From Odontocerum albicorne (taxonomy: Eukaryota > Arthropoda > Insecta > Trichoptera > Odontoceridae): 64,000 bases of DNA. How positions within the stretch are numbered: the first letter of the stretch is position 1; each line of letters begins with the position of its first letter. Positions 1 to 11,942 of this stretch are shown here, in pieces. Position numbers and translations under genes: made by a program. The notes beneath the pieces are model-generated. The model was not told the origin of the DNA. It made no database searches and saw nothing but the letters and a program-made list of their open reading frames with translations. Location of the stretch: positions 7,046,251-7,110,250 of the forward strand of contig OX463838.1 of assembly GCA_949825065.1 (NCBI GenBank). Reading direction: 5' to 3'.

Positions 1-1
1 A

Positions 2-223
2 ACTAACTTGAATATTGGAAGAAAAATGTCGACCAATGAGTGTGAAAAGAGAAAATTTATTTTAGAGTCAGTGAATATTGAAAATAATTCCTCAAAAAGA
101 ATCAATGATGATAGTTCAAACAATATGTGTGAACTTATGATCAATGATGATAGGTCAAACAATATGTGTGAACTTATGACATGTGATATGAATAACGATG
201 AAAGTGATATGCAGAAATCATAA
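2..223 (+). CDS. Partial hypothetical ORF open to the left window edge
   Basis: The frame is open from the window edge to a TAA at 221-223, so an upstream part may lie outside; the first in-frame ATG is at 26-28. The product is short, polar and acidic, rich in N, D, S and M, with no domain I recognise. A 39-bp unit starting at 101 and again at 140 is repeated in frame, giving two copies of a 13-residue block (INDDxSNNMCELM). AATAAA-like sequence follows within about 80 bp of the stop. It could be the last exon of a gene or chance open frame in A+T-rich DNA. Confidence 0.25.
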   Translation, partial: TNLNIGRKMSTNECEKRKFILESVNIENNSSKRINDDSSNNMCELMINDDRSNNMCELMTCDMNNDESDMQKS

Positions 224-1502
224 TGTCGAGGCCAGAAGACGAGAGTGATATTAGTTTTATTCGATTAAATTGAAATTTAATTTATTATTGATATAAATAA
301 AAATATATTATACAATGTTATAGATGTATTTTAACTCCATTATCTCTGTAGATAAAAATAAAAAAATGAAAATGTTAAAACTTAAAGGATTATTGTGATT
401 GTTCTATATGAATCGTAAAGACATTTTAATTTTTTGTTGGTTATGAGCGATTTGAAATCAGCACATTTTTTAATGAGAAAGCGAATGTATGTATGAATAG
501 AAAAATGTTAAAGACTTTTCATTTTTAAATTCGTATAACTGCTTCACTAGGCCAGATCTATAAGGAAGTGATCATTCCTTTTTCACTAATTTTATATAGT
601 TGTCCTGAATACCAAAAGCACACAGTTGAAATATTCATACTCCATATTAATATCCTCATACACACTAAAATCCCAAGTTTTCATAGACAGAATTCCAACT
701 GTGTCATTATCTCGACAACTACACCAAAATGATGTCCAACAACCCCTCACCACACACTGTATATTCTCATTAGTCATACTCTCGCATCCCTTGTGGAAAC
801 TTCACAAAGTTCTTCACTTCACGTTCTTTCCCTGTATTCAATGAATGTGAGGCATTTTTAATTTATATTTTGATTAGTAAAAATATTTGTCAAAACAGCT
901 GAAACAATTGCAATGTAAGGCATATCAACGTTGAATTAATCAAGTCGTTCTAAGGTGATAAAAAACTTCTATAATAAAAAAAATCTTATAACGTGCAGCA
1001 TATTAAATAAATAGCTTAACAAAGCAGATATACTGATTCATAAAAACAAAATAAACAAGTTGACCAATTTTTAAAGTCACTATAAATTTCCCATGTTACG
1101 TTCAGTAACCTATCATACATCTCCCTATTGGCCATACCAGAAAAAAATCACGAGTAAAAAATGTTGACAAATTAATGTTCATGAGTAAAAAAATTTGAAA
1201 TAAACGCAGCTTACAAATTTCACTAAATAATAAATTAAAATAGTATAATATTTTAACGTATGCTTAAAACTGGGATACGCTGTAATGAACAATATTAAAT
1301 ATTTTATACCGAATATTGTTCGACATTTTAGTATATGTATTTTTGGGCTGATAATTTTATGATTACATTTTAATAACATAGAATGATAAATCTACTAGAG
1401 ATGGCATAAAAAATCTTGAAGTAAATTGAAATATATTGGATTGAGATTATATTATTTGGCTAAAAAAATTATGTAATGACAGGTGAATATTTGTCGAGAC
1501 AG
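224..1502. other. A+T-rich intergenic DNA, nothing recognised
   Basis: No coding similarity, RNA gene or repeat was recognised. Only short chance frames occur on both strands. Confidence 0.6.
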
Positions 1503-2039
1503 TTTCTTTCTTTGGCGTTTACTTAGATATGATCTATTTTGTTGTATATCTTAACCTACAAAATGGGAATTGATATAGGCAACTGCTCTCATTGACAGAC
1601 CTTAATATCGATTTATTTCTCCTTCTAACTCAGCTGAGCTCTTTGGCGCTTACTTAGAGATGATCTATTTTGTTATTTATCTTAACCTATAAAATAGGAA
1701 TTGATATAGGCAACTGCTCTCATTGACAGACCTTAATATCGATGTATTTCTCCTTCTTACTCAGCTCAGCTCAGCTCTTTGGCGTTTACTTAGAGATGAT
1801 CTATTTTGTCGTTTATCTTAACCTACAAAATGGGAATTGATATAGGCAACTGCTCTCATTGACAGACCTTAATATCGATGTATTTATCCTTCTAACTCAG
1901 CTCAGCTCAGTTCTTTGGCGTTTACTTAGAGATTATCTATTTTGTTGTCTATCTTAACCTACAAAATGGGAATGGATATAGGTAACTGCTCTCATTGACA
2001 GACCTTAATATCGATTTATTTCTCCTTCTATCTCAGCTA
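1503..2039. repeat. Tandem repeat, four units of 131-136 bp
   Basis: The marker CTTTGGCG occurs at 1510, 1641, 1777 and 1913. Each unit also carries a TATCGATKTATTTMTCCTTC segment and a CAGCT run. Unit length differs because the CAGCT microsatellite at each junction has a different copy number. No coding capacity is seen. Confidence 0.9.
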
Positions 2040-3095
2040 GTTTTAAATTATAAACAAGTTAAAACTTCATAAAATAATATTTAATATCCACCCTTTTGAG
2101 ATATAGAAAAATGTTTCCTTTTTGAGATGTTTAAAAGAAATGTATATTCATTGAAATTAATAATATGTTTAAAAAATATTAAACATTAATAAAATCAGAT
2201 TTGTTTATAGTAAGATTTGTTTTTTTTTAAATTGCCATATTTAACAATCCAATGAATCCTGTTTTAAAATATAATTATGAATGTTACAATTTATCAAATT
2301 ATCCCGATTTCTATACTCTTCCAAAAATAAATATTTTTTAATTAAAATGAACGTTAGGTTTAAGTGTCGACAAATATATATGACTCCTTAAAATGAATAT
2401 AAAATATAAATATGATAATTTCTTTGAAAGATTATCAAATTTTATCTCATAAATCTTTTCTCTCTGAAAAAATCATTTTAGTGATTCTTCCAATTTCTTA
2501 GCAAACTTTAGATAATTTTTAAATATTCCATGAACCAAAACTACATATTTATCTTCAACAAAAAAAATCATCGAATTAAACAGCCTTTTTTATTATGATT
2601 TCTTCATTCGCAAATGCTTTAAAGCGATTATTTATTTGATTTCATTTCAATATTGTATACACAATTTCAAAGGAGAAATCCCTTTAAGACTATAAATACA
2701 CTTGAAAATTAAAAAGGATCATTGGAAAGAAAGAAAAACGAGGGAAAATGGGTGCCTTATGAATATGTTTGCAAACAGAAGTGTGCGAAATTTAAATATA
2801 TACAACACGAACATTTTATCTTCACAAACCATAATAGATTTCTGAAACCAAAAGTAAGATTTATTATCAATCTGATTTGATAATTGTTGTTTCTTAAATG
2901 TTTGATATTTTTTAAGAAAAAACATTAAATTTATTGAAATTAAAATTTATAAATCCCCTTAAAAATAATATATTGAATTCATATTATTTTTGTTACTATA
3001 TATAAATATAATGTAAATTACCTCGAACGAGAGGATTTTGGATATAAGGGTTAAGTAATTATTTAATAAATTATGGTTTTTGTTGAGAATAGAAT
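2040..3095. other. A+T-rich intergenic DNA, nothing recognised
   Basis: Very A+T-rich with no recognisable gene, RNA or repeat unit. Confidence 0.55.
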
Positions 3096-3463
3096 GTCTT
3101 TGGATTCAAAGTCCATGCAAGAATGTGTGGTCTATTCAAAGTACATGCAAGAATGTGTGGTCTATGGATTCAAAGTCCATGTAAGAATGGGTGGTCTATG
3201 GATTCAAAGTCCATGCAAGAATGTTTGATCTATGGATTCAAAGTCCATGCAAGAATGTGTGATCTATGGGTTCAAAGTCCAAGCAAGAATGTTTGATCTA
3301 TGGATTCAAAGTCCATGCAAGAATGTGTGGTCTATGGATTCAAAGTCCATGTATGAATGGGTGGTCTTTAGATTCAAAGTCCGTGCAAGAATGTGTGGTC
3401 TATGAATTCAAAGTATATACAAGAATGTGTGGTCTATGGATTCAAAGTCCACGCAAGAATGTT
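3096..3463. repeat. 34-bp minisatellite, about 11 copies
   Basis: The unit contains TGGATTCAAAGTCCATG followed by CAAGAATGTGTGGTCTA; one early copy is shortened. Because 34 is not a multiple of three, the reading frame changes with each unit. The short open frames across it are therefore repeat artefacts. Confidence 0.92.
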
Positions 3464-4659
3464 TTTTTTTTCTTCGTGGGTTTGTAGGTTATTATTTATT
3501 TTTTTACTTTATTGGAATTGTCTAGTAATATACTCTCCTTACAATGGAAAATACAGAAAATCTGAAGGATTTATGTTTTTATTTGATTTCTAAAAAGTGT
3601 TTTTTCTTAAGTTTTTTTAGTAACTAAGCTGTAAGAAATATAAATATATTTAATCAATACATGAAAGTTTATGATTTGAATTACAATTTAATTAATTTAA
3701 TAAATTATTTCATCAAATTTTATTTATTGAATATCCTTTCACATTTTTAGGGAAAGAGAAAAATTCGATGTTAAATGTTTTCGTAAAAAAAATACTACAT
3801 TATATATTTAAAAAATCCTGATGTATTCTTTGCGCTTTTCAACTAAGCCCATTTGAAAATCTAATACCACATATAAATGATGTTGTTAAATGGATATAAA
3901 CAATATTTGAAAAATAATATTTCATACAATTTCACTCTGAAAACGTTAAATATTCATCAAATGATTTCATACCATGGATTCATTAAAACAACAAGATAAA
4001 TTAAAACCATCATTTGAAAAACTCACATCGTGCTGCTTCTAATTAGTTTTTTGTAAACATAGTTTTTTTTTATAATTTTCAATGTTTAATAAAAGCACGC
4101 ATTTAACATATTGTTTAAAAAAATATTACTGAGAAATCATTTCAAAGGTTTATTTTTTCATGCTAGTAAAACAATCGTTATCTTTTTACTGAAAAAGATT
4201 ATAACTGGAAAATAAAATTATGATTATTTAAAATAAATCATTGTAAATTAAAATATAATGAAGTTAATAGTTTTTTACCCTGTAGAACTGTACCTGAATG
4301 TTTAAATATTTATTTCATTATAATGTAAATATATTAAATTCTTTTTTCAATAAATATGTTGTTTTGAAAACGGAGATATTTTGTTTGACTTCCCAAAAGG
4401 ATTTTTTATTGGAACAAAAAATATATAACTTTATATAATAAATTATACTTTGTGTTGATATTTAAATGCCTGACCATCAGAAAAAATATAATATTTAATG
4501 TAAAACTTATCATTTTTTAAATAGGAAGGTTTACCATATATTATTTTCAACTCAAAACGGAAATGTGTGTTTAGATATATTATAAGTTACCACTCATCTT
4601 GGGTGGTAATTTAAATAATCGAGAGAAGAAGCTTCTGCTGTTATAACTGGTTAAACATA
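3464..4659. other. A+T-rich intergenic DNA, nothing recognised
   Basis: No gene, RNA or repeat unit recognised in this A+T-rich stretch. Confidence 0.55.
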
Positions 4660-5110
4660 TTTTTCCCTTTTAACCCTTCCTTACCTGTGATGTGTAACTA
4701 GTACACATTGCTTGTAAAAACTTTAATATCTCTCTATAAATAAAATAAAAACTGGGTTCAGATTTTAGGTATTCCTCCGTGATACATTTATTTACGCATT
4801 GAATGAAAAAATAATATTAATAATAATGAGCACTTATCGGTTACATCAGAGATATTTTGTGAAAATTGGGAATAAATTCACCAATATAATCAAACGTGTG
4901 CCAGTGTGTGACGGAGATATATTCATTCTAAGAAACCACTATGGGTGAGGAAGCGACGCTAATCACGTCTCACTGTAACTCTACTTCGGTATATGGGAAC
5001 GCAATAAATAGAATATCAGTTCGCTGACTTCTTTCGCTTCAGTAGATCGCGGGCTTTCGTTTGAGGTGGTCGTTTTGCCAATTTTATGAACGTCGGCCGA
5101 TGGTTTTTTT
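4660..5110 (+). repeat. Dispersed ~450-bp repeat, family X copy 1
   Basis: This segment matches the reverse complement of 54060-54510 in the same order. Shared blocks include CCTTCC..ACCTGTG, AATATCTCT..ATAAATA, AGATTTTAGGTATTCCTCC, TTTACGCATTGA and AATATTAATAATAAT, ending near CGGCCG followed by a T-run. The far half is distinctly more G+C-rich than its surroundings. No open frame or terminal repeat was found. It may be a solo LTR or a non-autonomous DNA element. Confidence 0.6.
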
Positions 5111-5989
5111 CATGTTTTCAGCAATTTAATTTCAATTAATATCACTTTTGACTTCAAATTTAATTAATTTAAGCGATTGGCTATGAATATTCTTATTTTT
5201 TCGATTTTAAATTGCTCATTTTTACATGTGTATTGATGTGTATTGAATACATAGCACCGAAACGGGTGGATTTTTTTAGCACAGGAAGGCAAAGCTTAAT
5301 AAACGGAGTTCATATTTTCGGAAAAAAATTGAATTCTCATTTAAATCTCATGACATGAATTGTTTTGAATTACATAAAAGGCCTATAATGTTTATTTCAC
5401 CATCTGGCATCTCTTCACTCGAGGGGTGAGTTTTGGCCAACATCCAAATATTTTCCCTCTTTTGAGCACTATCCAACTCCTTATCTCGTTAGACAGGCGT
5501 AATAAGTACTTTGTATGAAAAAAATATTACACGATACTTTTTTCAGCTGTAATCTGAAATGTTGAAACATCTTGATACTAAGTGTCGGTACATCAAGAGG
5601 AAATTTATACCATGCTTATAAATAAATATTAATAAACAATTGATTTTATTTTTATTGGATATACCTTTCATATTTTTTTGTTGACAACAGTTTTTATTTT
5701 AGATTTTCTTTGATGATTTTCTTGAAAAGGAATAAACAATATTTAATTATTATTTTCTTAAAATGTAAGTTGATTAATACAAAATTAAAAATGTTATAGA
5801 GAATGAATATTTAAATATTAAAATGACATAAAATTATAATGAGAAGAAGAGTCTCCAACATACACAAGTACACAACAGGCCAAAGCCCGGGGCCATATCC
5901 TATGCACGGAAATATTATCAAAAAATTGCACTAACGAAAAAAAAATCCGCATTGAAATTTAAAAACCAAAATTTCCTTGTATAATTCAT
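5111..5989. other. Intergenic DNA, nothing recognised
   Basis: A+T-rich with no recognisable gene or repeat; it ends at the tail of the reverse-strand LINE fragment. Confidence 0.5.
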
Positions 5990-6054
5990 CCATTATTATT
6001 ATTCTTCTTCTAGATCTTGCGATCTGTTTAAACAGGATTTCAGTTTTGGTCCTG

Positions 6055-6408
6055 TTACGAAGATGTCCAACTTTCTCTCCATCTCTGTGGTGGACGTCCC
6101 GGTGGTCGACGACCCTCTGGAATCTCGTGCATTACAATCTTAGGTATTCTCGCGGGGTCCATCCTCTCAACGTGGTCCCTCCAGAATCGTCTTCTCTGCC
6201 TACTCCATCTCACGACGTCCTCAATGTTACAACTTCTGCGAATTTCCTCATTAGGTAACCTATCTCAAAGGGTTCTACCAATGATGGGCCGCAGTGTTTT
6301 CATTTCTGTTGTTCTGAGGAGGTGTTTCGTTCTTACAGAGTCTGCTCTTGCTTCGATTCCGTAAGTCATAACAGGTCTTATGCATGCTTTGTATATTTTG
6401 ACTTTGCT
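6055..6408 (-). pseudogene. LINE reverse transcriptase C-terminal fragment
   Basis: Read on the minus strand this gives 117 residues with one internal stop (…GRTL*DRLPNEEIRR…). It shows the order typical of the ORF2 region downstream of the RT domain in insect LINEs: a YKACIRPVMTYG segment, TTEMKTLR, RDHVERMDPARI, then GRRPPGRPPQRW and a stop. It is the 3' end of a 5'-truncated copy; the A/G-rich tail (TTATTATTATTCTTCTTC on the plus strand) lies just beyond the stop at about 5990-6010. The element encoded reverse transcription of its own RNA; this piece is dead. Confidence 0.85.
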
Positions 6409-6529
6409 TTCCGTTCAATATACATTCGTCCATTCAATATACATAAAAAAACATATGATATTAATACAAAGAACACAAGAACATTTTGGATGAATTTTTT
6501 TTTTCAAAAATTATATTTAAACTTTTGAT

Positions 6530-6830
6530 TTACTTCCGACATTATAAACCGGAAGATCAACAAAGGTCTCTTTGTACTCGTAGTTCGTCTCCCTTGGTAA
6601 TTTGTCTGCAGTTTTCTCACCAAATTTGTTTACTTAACATATGCAGATGCGTGGAGGTACCTAAACTCATAGCCACAGTCACTACCTTCCAATCCGTGCA
6701 CTCAATTTATGTTAATAAATTTTTAATATGTAAATAAAAGTGGGTTCGAAGCCCTAGTTGGAGCACCTTTGAGGAGAGTCCGCTCTCTAAATGGCGTTAT
6801 ATAAATTTTACTTTTATTATCATGTTTTAA
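6530..6830 (+). repeat. Dispersed SINE-like repeat, copy 1
   Basis: About 300 bp matching 52950-53215 and, for its 3' part, 58110-58290, all on the same strand. Shared blocks include a CGGAAGATC..ACAAA hairpin region, ATGCAGA..GGTACCTAA, a CTCT..AAATGGCG-like stretch and an end rich in TTTTATTATTA. No open frame and no clear RNA polymerase III boxes were found, so the class is uncertain. Confidence 0.65.
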
Positions 6831-7425
6831 AATGTAATTGTTTACATTTTATTTTTCTTTGTTTTTTTTTATTTTTATGAAATAAACAATTATAGAATTT
6901 AAGTTTTCTTCCAAATTTATAAACCAATAATTTTATAAAATAAATTATGAGAGATTATGAAATTATGTCTGAACAATAACATTTATTTAACATTAATAAA
7001 TTAAAGGAATTTCAATTGTGATTATTAATTTGGTGAGAGATCAATCTGTTTATGTTTACTAGGCATAACTCTTCAATAATGACGGAAGCTTTTTTTTTCA
7101 GTAAGATGCTGTGCTAGTCTTTTTGATGTTTCGTGTTATCGTTGTGTTGCTGTTCCTCTAGTCTCACTCTCTCGTTGTGATTGACGCAATCATTAGTTCA
7201 TTTTAGCATCTGCATATATGGTATGTTTGCAGCCATCTAATCACATTGATACTTACTCTGTCTGAAATACTTTTTTTTTTAAATCTTATCTCAGAAATAA
7301 TTCAAAACTTACATTTTGAGGTGTTTTTAACTAAATGATATGTTTAATATGTGTTCTTAATATAACTGTTATAATATAGAATTTGAATTAAACAAAACTC
7401 AGAATAGAGTATCTTAATAACAAAA
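6831..7425. other. Intergenic DNA, nothing recognised
   Basis: No gene or repeat unit recognised. The part around 7080-7210 is less A+T-rich but has no identifiable similarity. Confidence 0.5.
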
Positions 7426-7632
7426 AAGTTAACATGTATGATATCAATTACCAAAGTTTACATGTATGATATCAATTACCAAAAAAGTTAACATGTATGA
7501 TATCAATTACCAAAGTTTACATGTATGATATCAATTACCAAAAAAGTTTACATGTATGATATCAATTACCAAAGTTTACATGTATGATATCAATTACCAA
7601 AAAAGTTTACATGTATGATATCAATTACCAAT
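7426..7632. repeat. 28-32 bp minisatellite, 7 copies
   Basis: Each unit contains ACATGTATGATATCAATTAC followed by CAAAGTT or CAAAAAAGTT. Units with short and long A-runs alternate, so the array is partly dimeric. Confidence 0.92.
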
Positions 7633-8608
7633 GACGTTTATTTACAAAGCAACGTCTAAAGTTTTTTAAAATAAGATAAGAATTTTATCATTGAGTGTTG
7701 ATATTTTAAATGTTAGATGAATCAAGTATTTTTATTCATAATAAAATAATTTCTTGTTTTAATATTACATTAAATTTTCTTTGTTCAACTGTAAAGTTGC
7801 ATTATTTATTTAATCTTATAATCATATCAAAAAGAGACAGCTCGCAAATGGTATTTAAAAATAAATTAATTTAACTTTGATATTATTTGAATAATAATTA
7901 TCAAACCGTTACTATAACAACACCTATTGTTACATACAGACGTCAGTATAACCATTTTTTTATTGTTTGATGGTATCGATTAGATACTTGAAGAATTTTA
8001 CAGGAATACTTCACTTTTTCGTTTGATTCTCCGAGTGCAAGGATACCTTTTGAATTTGTATTTATTGTTTCAAAAATATATCAACTAAAGCCTTCCTTTT
8101 TGGTTGTCTTTTGGATGTAATGAAAAAAAATCAAATATGTACGTGTATATATGTATATAGACGGGTATATCAAAGCTTGTATTATTATGAACGAAAAAAA
8201 CTTCAACAGTTAAAAAAAAAGTTAATTTTTTACGATTTTTTTTTTCAAAGTTATATTAACTTATAGTTTTGGCGTTAAAATGTGCATCGATTGAAAATGG
8301 AATAAATTTAGTTTTTTTACCCAAAATACCATTAATGTTTATGAAACGTTATACCGCATGGACAGTATAGTATATATGAAAATATCCAGTGTAGTATAGA
8401 ATTTATGATTGCTAAAATGATAATACGAGTATAAATATCTCATTGGACCATAAATGGTTTTTAAACCTTATTGATTTATTCAAATTCATTCAAATTATAC
8501 AGTTATAAAAACGTGATAGGAAAGACGTTAAAAAATACGTTAATATAAAATTCAATCAAAATTATGCAATATGTGATTGAGAAATATAACGAAGTGTATT
8601 TGTTTGCA
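7633..8608. other. A+T-rich intergenic DNA, nothing recognised
   Basis: No gene, RNA or repeat recognised before the Helitron-like element. Confidence 0.5.
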
Positions 8609-8864
8609 TCATAGTATATATGGGCCAAAACCCGTACGGCTGTCGAATACTTGGATTTTCTCCGAAAGTAATTCGAAATTTGAATCTCGGTGGGGATACC
8701 GAACGAATTTTAAATACCTAGCTAACATTTTTTGAACCGATGTAAAAGGGGACGATGCGTAAATGATATACGAGTATATAAACAAATTTTACATTTATGA
8801 ATATATATTTTCATAAATGTAGAATTTGTTTTACTTCCGTGAATATTTCACGGGTTGCAACTAG
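8609..8864 (+). mobile_element. Short Helitron-like (Helentron/HINE-type) element, copy 1
   Basis: The 256-bp element starts with TC and ends with CTAG, and is flanked by A on the left and T on the right with no target duplication. These are Helitron hallmarks. The 3' end has a 6-bp-stem hairpin (CCGTGAATATTTCACGG, 8837-8853) seven bases before CTAG, plus a larger inverted repeat upstream around ACATTTATGAA/TTCATAAATGT. The inverted copy at 34690-35033 has the same ends. It encodes nothing, so it depended on a Rep/helicase supplied elsewhere. Confidence 0.8.
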
Positions 8865-9553
8865 TAGTCATTATTTAACAATATTAAAACTATGTTTTAC
8901 ACATTGTTTGATTAATTTTTGAGAAAATATTGTATATACACGTTTTTTTTAGTGATTACACGAGCTTTCCTTAGGAGTTACTAACTCCGAGTTCGTGGTT
9001 GGAAGCTTAGAGCAACTCCAGAAAATGAATCATTCGATAAATCCGAAACATTCAGTTATCTACTTAATTATCTAAAACGAAGTGAATGTTGATTAATTAT
9101 CACTTATATTTTAAATATTCATGTCATAATAACAACAGTTATCTTAAAATTTGAAGAATGTAAAATAACACCGAAACATCTCCTTTGTCACACGTTGGAC
9201 TTGTTGCTAGCAAATAAATTCCTTCCTCAGAGGAGGCTGTCGGCTTGTCTGGATGGAATCGCCCATTTACAATATCTCCTGTCACTTCTGGGCCTTACAA
9301 CTTTTTCCATTTCCAATGAATTATGGTTTTTATAAACATAAATATCTCAGAGTTGATAAAGTCATCTGATGTTCAAAGTATTTTATTTTATTTATCGGTG
9401 TTCTTTTGAATTTTAATGAATTTATGACATTAATGTTAAAAAATTTCGTTTTTCATTTGTTCCTCGTCGATCCACATTTTCACAAAACATCAGCCTTGAG
9501 TTAATATTTATCAATTATCTATTAATTCCGTATTTTTTCGATTTTTTTAAATA
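8865..9553. other. Intergenic DNA, nothing recognised
   Basis: A+T-rich apart from a less A+T-rich patch at about 9180-9300 for which I see no coding or repeat match in the window. Confidence 0.5.
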
Positions 9554-9725
9554 TTAGGTGTTAACATAAGTTGTGTCCGTTTTTTTCGACTTAAAAATGA
9601 GCACCAAAATTAAAACAAAATGATAAATGTTATACGTCATTCGAAAGAATTTTTTTCTGCTCTACAAGATATTGTGTTTGCTTTTACGTTACATATATTA
9701 TTTTATTTGATTACAAGACTTCAAA

Positions 9726-9870
9726 ATGGAATGTCAAGTAGACGAAAGTGAGCATTTTCGACACCTCCTTCTATTCGCGTTCAATCGAAAGAACAAAGCT
9801 GCCAAAGCTGCTTGCAAATTTTGCGAAGTGTACGGTGAAGATGCTATGAATGAAAGGATAGCTCGTCGAT
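9726..9870 (+). pseudogene. Mariner transposase N-terminus, left foldback arm
   Basis: The ATG at 9726 opens with MECQVDESEHF and runs about 48 residues, the start of the mariner helix-turn-helix DNA-binding region, before sequence homology stops at the foldback junction. It continues into unrelated frame within the spacer. It is close to the right-arm copy with a few substitutions, so the two arms have diverged since the rearrangement or came from different copies. Confidence 0.8.
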
Positions 9871-9875
9871 CCCTT

Positions 9876-10412
9876 TCAAACATTTTTCATCACAATTTTT
9901 TTTTCATCACCATTTTTAAACCATTTTTCATCACCAGTAATGATGCGGTACAGGAAGCTTTGCTTGTGGCCATGCGTAGCTCGATGACGCGCGAGCAAAC
10001 CAACAGAAATTGTCGAACGTTGATTTTTGTTGTTTTCACTCAAAACATGTGGAACCCAAGCGCCGAACTTCTGGACTTTTCCCATTGATTTAAGATAGCG
10101 GTTTACAGTAATGTGTCTACAATTCATCTGTACAGCCAATTCTACGGTGTTTTGAAGGGGATCTTTATGAATAATATGGTTTAAGCTGTCTTCATCGAAG
10201 TCCACTGGTCGTCCGGAAAGCTCCATGTCTTTCAGGTCAAAATTACCGTCTTTGAAACGCAAAAACCATCGACGAGCTGTCCTTTTATTCATAGCATCTT
10301 CACCGTACACTTCGCAAATATCGCAAGCAGCTTTGGCAGCTTTATTCCCTCGATTGAACGCGAACAGAAGGAGATGTCGAAAATGCTCACTTTCATCTAC
10401 TTGACATTCCAT
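9876..10412 (-). pseudogene. Mariner transposase N-terminal half, right foldback arm
   Basis: A 178-residue open frame from the ATG at 10410-10412. It has the N-terminal helix-turn-helix region, a SGRPVDFDED linker, a second HTH, the mariner signature GAWVPHVL (about residues 117-124) and the first catalytic aspartate in TGDEKW (D161). It then breaks off, losing the second and third aspartates, so it cannot be catalytic. Near the break GTGATGAAAAA is repeated three times, suggesting a microhomology-driven template switch. A complete mariner transposase is about 345 residues. Confidence 0.88.
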
Positions 10413-10696
10413 TTTGAAGGCTTGTAATCAAATAAAATAATATATGTAACGTAAAAGCACACACAATATCTTGTAGAACAGAAAAAATTTTATTTCGAAT
10501 GACGTATAACATTTATCATTTTCTTTTACTTTTGGTGCTCATTTTTAAATTGAAAAAAAAACGGACAAAACTTATGTTAACACCCAATATATAAATAAAT
10601 CAGAAAAAAATGGTTTTCTTATGTTTTGAAAAATAATTATTTAGAAATAAAAATCCTTTTAGATTCATACGAAATACTTTAAAAGGAAAAAACGTA

Positions 10697-10734
10697 TGTA
10701 AACGTCGTTGTAAACGTAAACAACGACGTTTACA
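10697..10734. repeat. 15-bp-arm inverted repeat
   Basis: TGTAAACGTCGTTGT at 10697-10711 pairs perfectly with 10720-10734 across an 8-base loop, and further AACGT-containing direct repeats surround it. The rest of 10590-11488 holds no feature I recognise. Confidence 0.8.
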
Positions 10735-11488
10735 GTATGTAAACGTCATTGAATTTTCCCCCAATTTTTTTATCCTTTCAATAATTCTTGATAACCGCTC
10801 AGTAATCAATTTGTAACATTTCAGAATAAAATTAAACAGCACGTCTTTTAATATTTCTAGTTAACAAACTACTGAGGCCAGAAGTATTTAATTTTAACTG
10901 TTATATTGCCAAATCATACAATGGGCTTGGCTAGTGTGGTATATGTCTATACACGCTCTTACTTGTTCAGGCTGGAAACTTAGTGGCATAGCATGTCGCA
11001 GCATTTGGTTTAACCTTTATAAATGTGATTTTTTTTCTTGCAAATAGTTGTATGAATGCAAATATGAAATTAAAAAGTTTTATTCTAGAAAGCTTTGTAC
11101 CGCAACAACAAGCCCGAATCATGTTGCTTTAGACCAGAAATAATAATTCAATAATTAATACGAAAAGAACATTTTAATTCATACATACTTGCCATGCTAT
11201 ACCAAGTGATTAAAACAAATCGATGATTGTCTTAACGTATACATAGGTTTTATGTGGGTATTTCTGGGATTTTCTGTTCCCCAGAACTGGTAATTTTGTA
11301 TTTTTTACGAACCCACTCAGCTCAAAATAAGCTTACTCAGTCATCATCAGCCGGTATGCTCATAGCACAGTAATTATTTCGGCGTACAGCCAAATGTTTA
11401 AGGCTCATTGATTCAGTGTATAACTTTCCATTATCATTTTTTAAATATTAATCTATAATTATCTGCAAATATAAACAATATTTTAAAC

Positions 11489-11942
11489 AGTTCACCGCTC
11501 CTCTTTCTTTACGTCGTCCATTACTGTCCATGCAGGGAGACTCTGGAATCAGTTACAAACCAATATAAGACTCGCTCCGTCCTTGGCATGCTTTAAGAAG
11601 CGACTGAAAAAACTCTTAATTTCTAGTCAGTAAAATAACGTGTTTCATTCCTGATTTGTATTTTCCTTTCCTCTCCACCATCCTTTCCTTTCCTTTTGAT
11701 TGATGATATCTCACTTTATATGAAAAATAATGTTCGGGTGATTGTCCGTCTTTGTGGGGTTCGTGGGCATGTTCTCGCGTATATGTTTATGGATTTCATG
11801 GGGATGGATAGTCATTTGAATTATTAATGCGACCACGTAACTTGCTTCATTTACTTTTGTCTGGTTGGTACGAAGAGATTGCCACCTGGCAATAATCCCA
11901 CCAGGTTGTATTGCAATAAAAGTGTTAAATAAATAAATAAAT
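11489..11942 (+). mobile_element. LINE 3' end, family J copy A
   Basis: A 5'-truncated copy covering the last codons of ORF2 and the 3' UTR. It encodes the VRLWNQLQTNIRLAPSLACF-type C-terminus found more fully at 33430-34073, then the UTR with GTCTGGTTGGT and an end of TAAATAAATAAATAAAT. It is nearly identical to copy B over the shared part, implying recent copying. The ORF2 end is typical of Jockey/I-superfamily LINEs. Confidence 0.8.

Larger units (their letters stand above)
9554..10587. mobile_element. Mariner element rearranged into a foldback
   Basis: Both ends carry the 5' end of the same mariner, pointing inward. The left arm is 9554-9870 and the right arm 10268-10587, with about 400 bp between. 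The ends read TTAGGTGTTAACATAAG (left) and TTGGGTGTTAACATAAG (right, reverse complement), flanked by TA on both sides (9552-9553 and 10588-10589) as expected for mariner insertion. The element therefore has two 5' halves and no 3' half of the transposase, and it cannot move by itself. The deleted copy at 20660-21250 is the same family. Confidence 0.85.

Noticed and set aside
3266..3487. Open frame across the 34-bp array
   Set aside because: The frame rotates with each unit and the translation is periodic noise.
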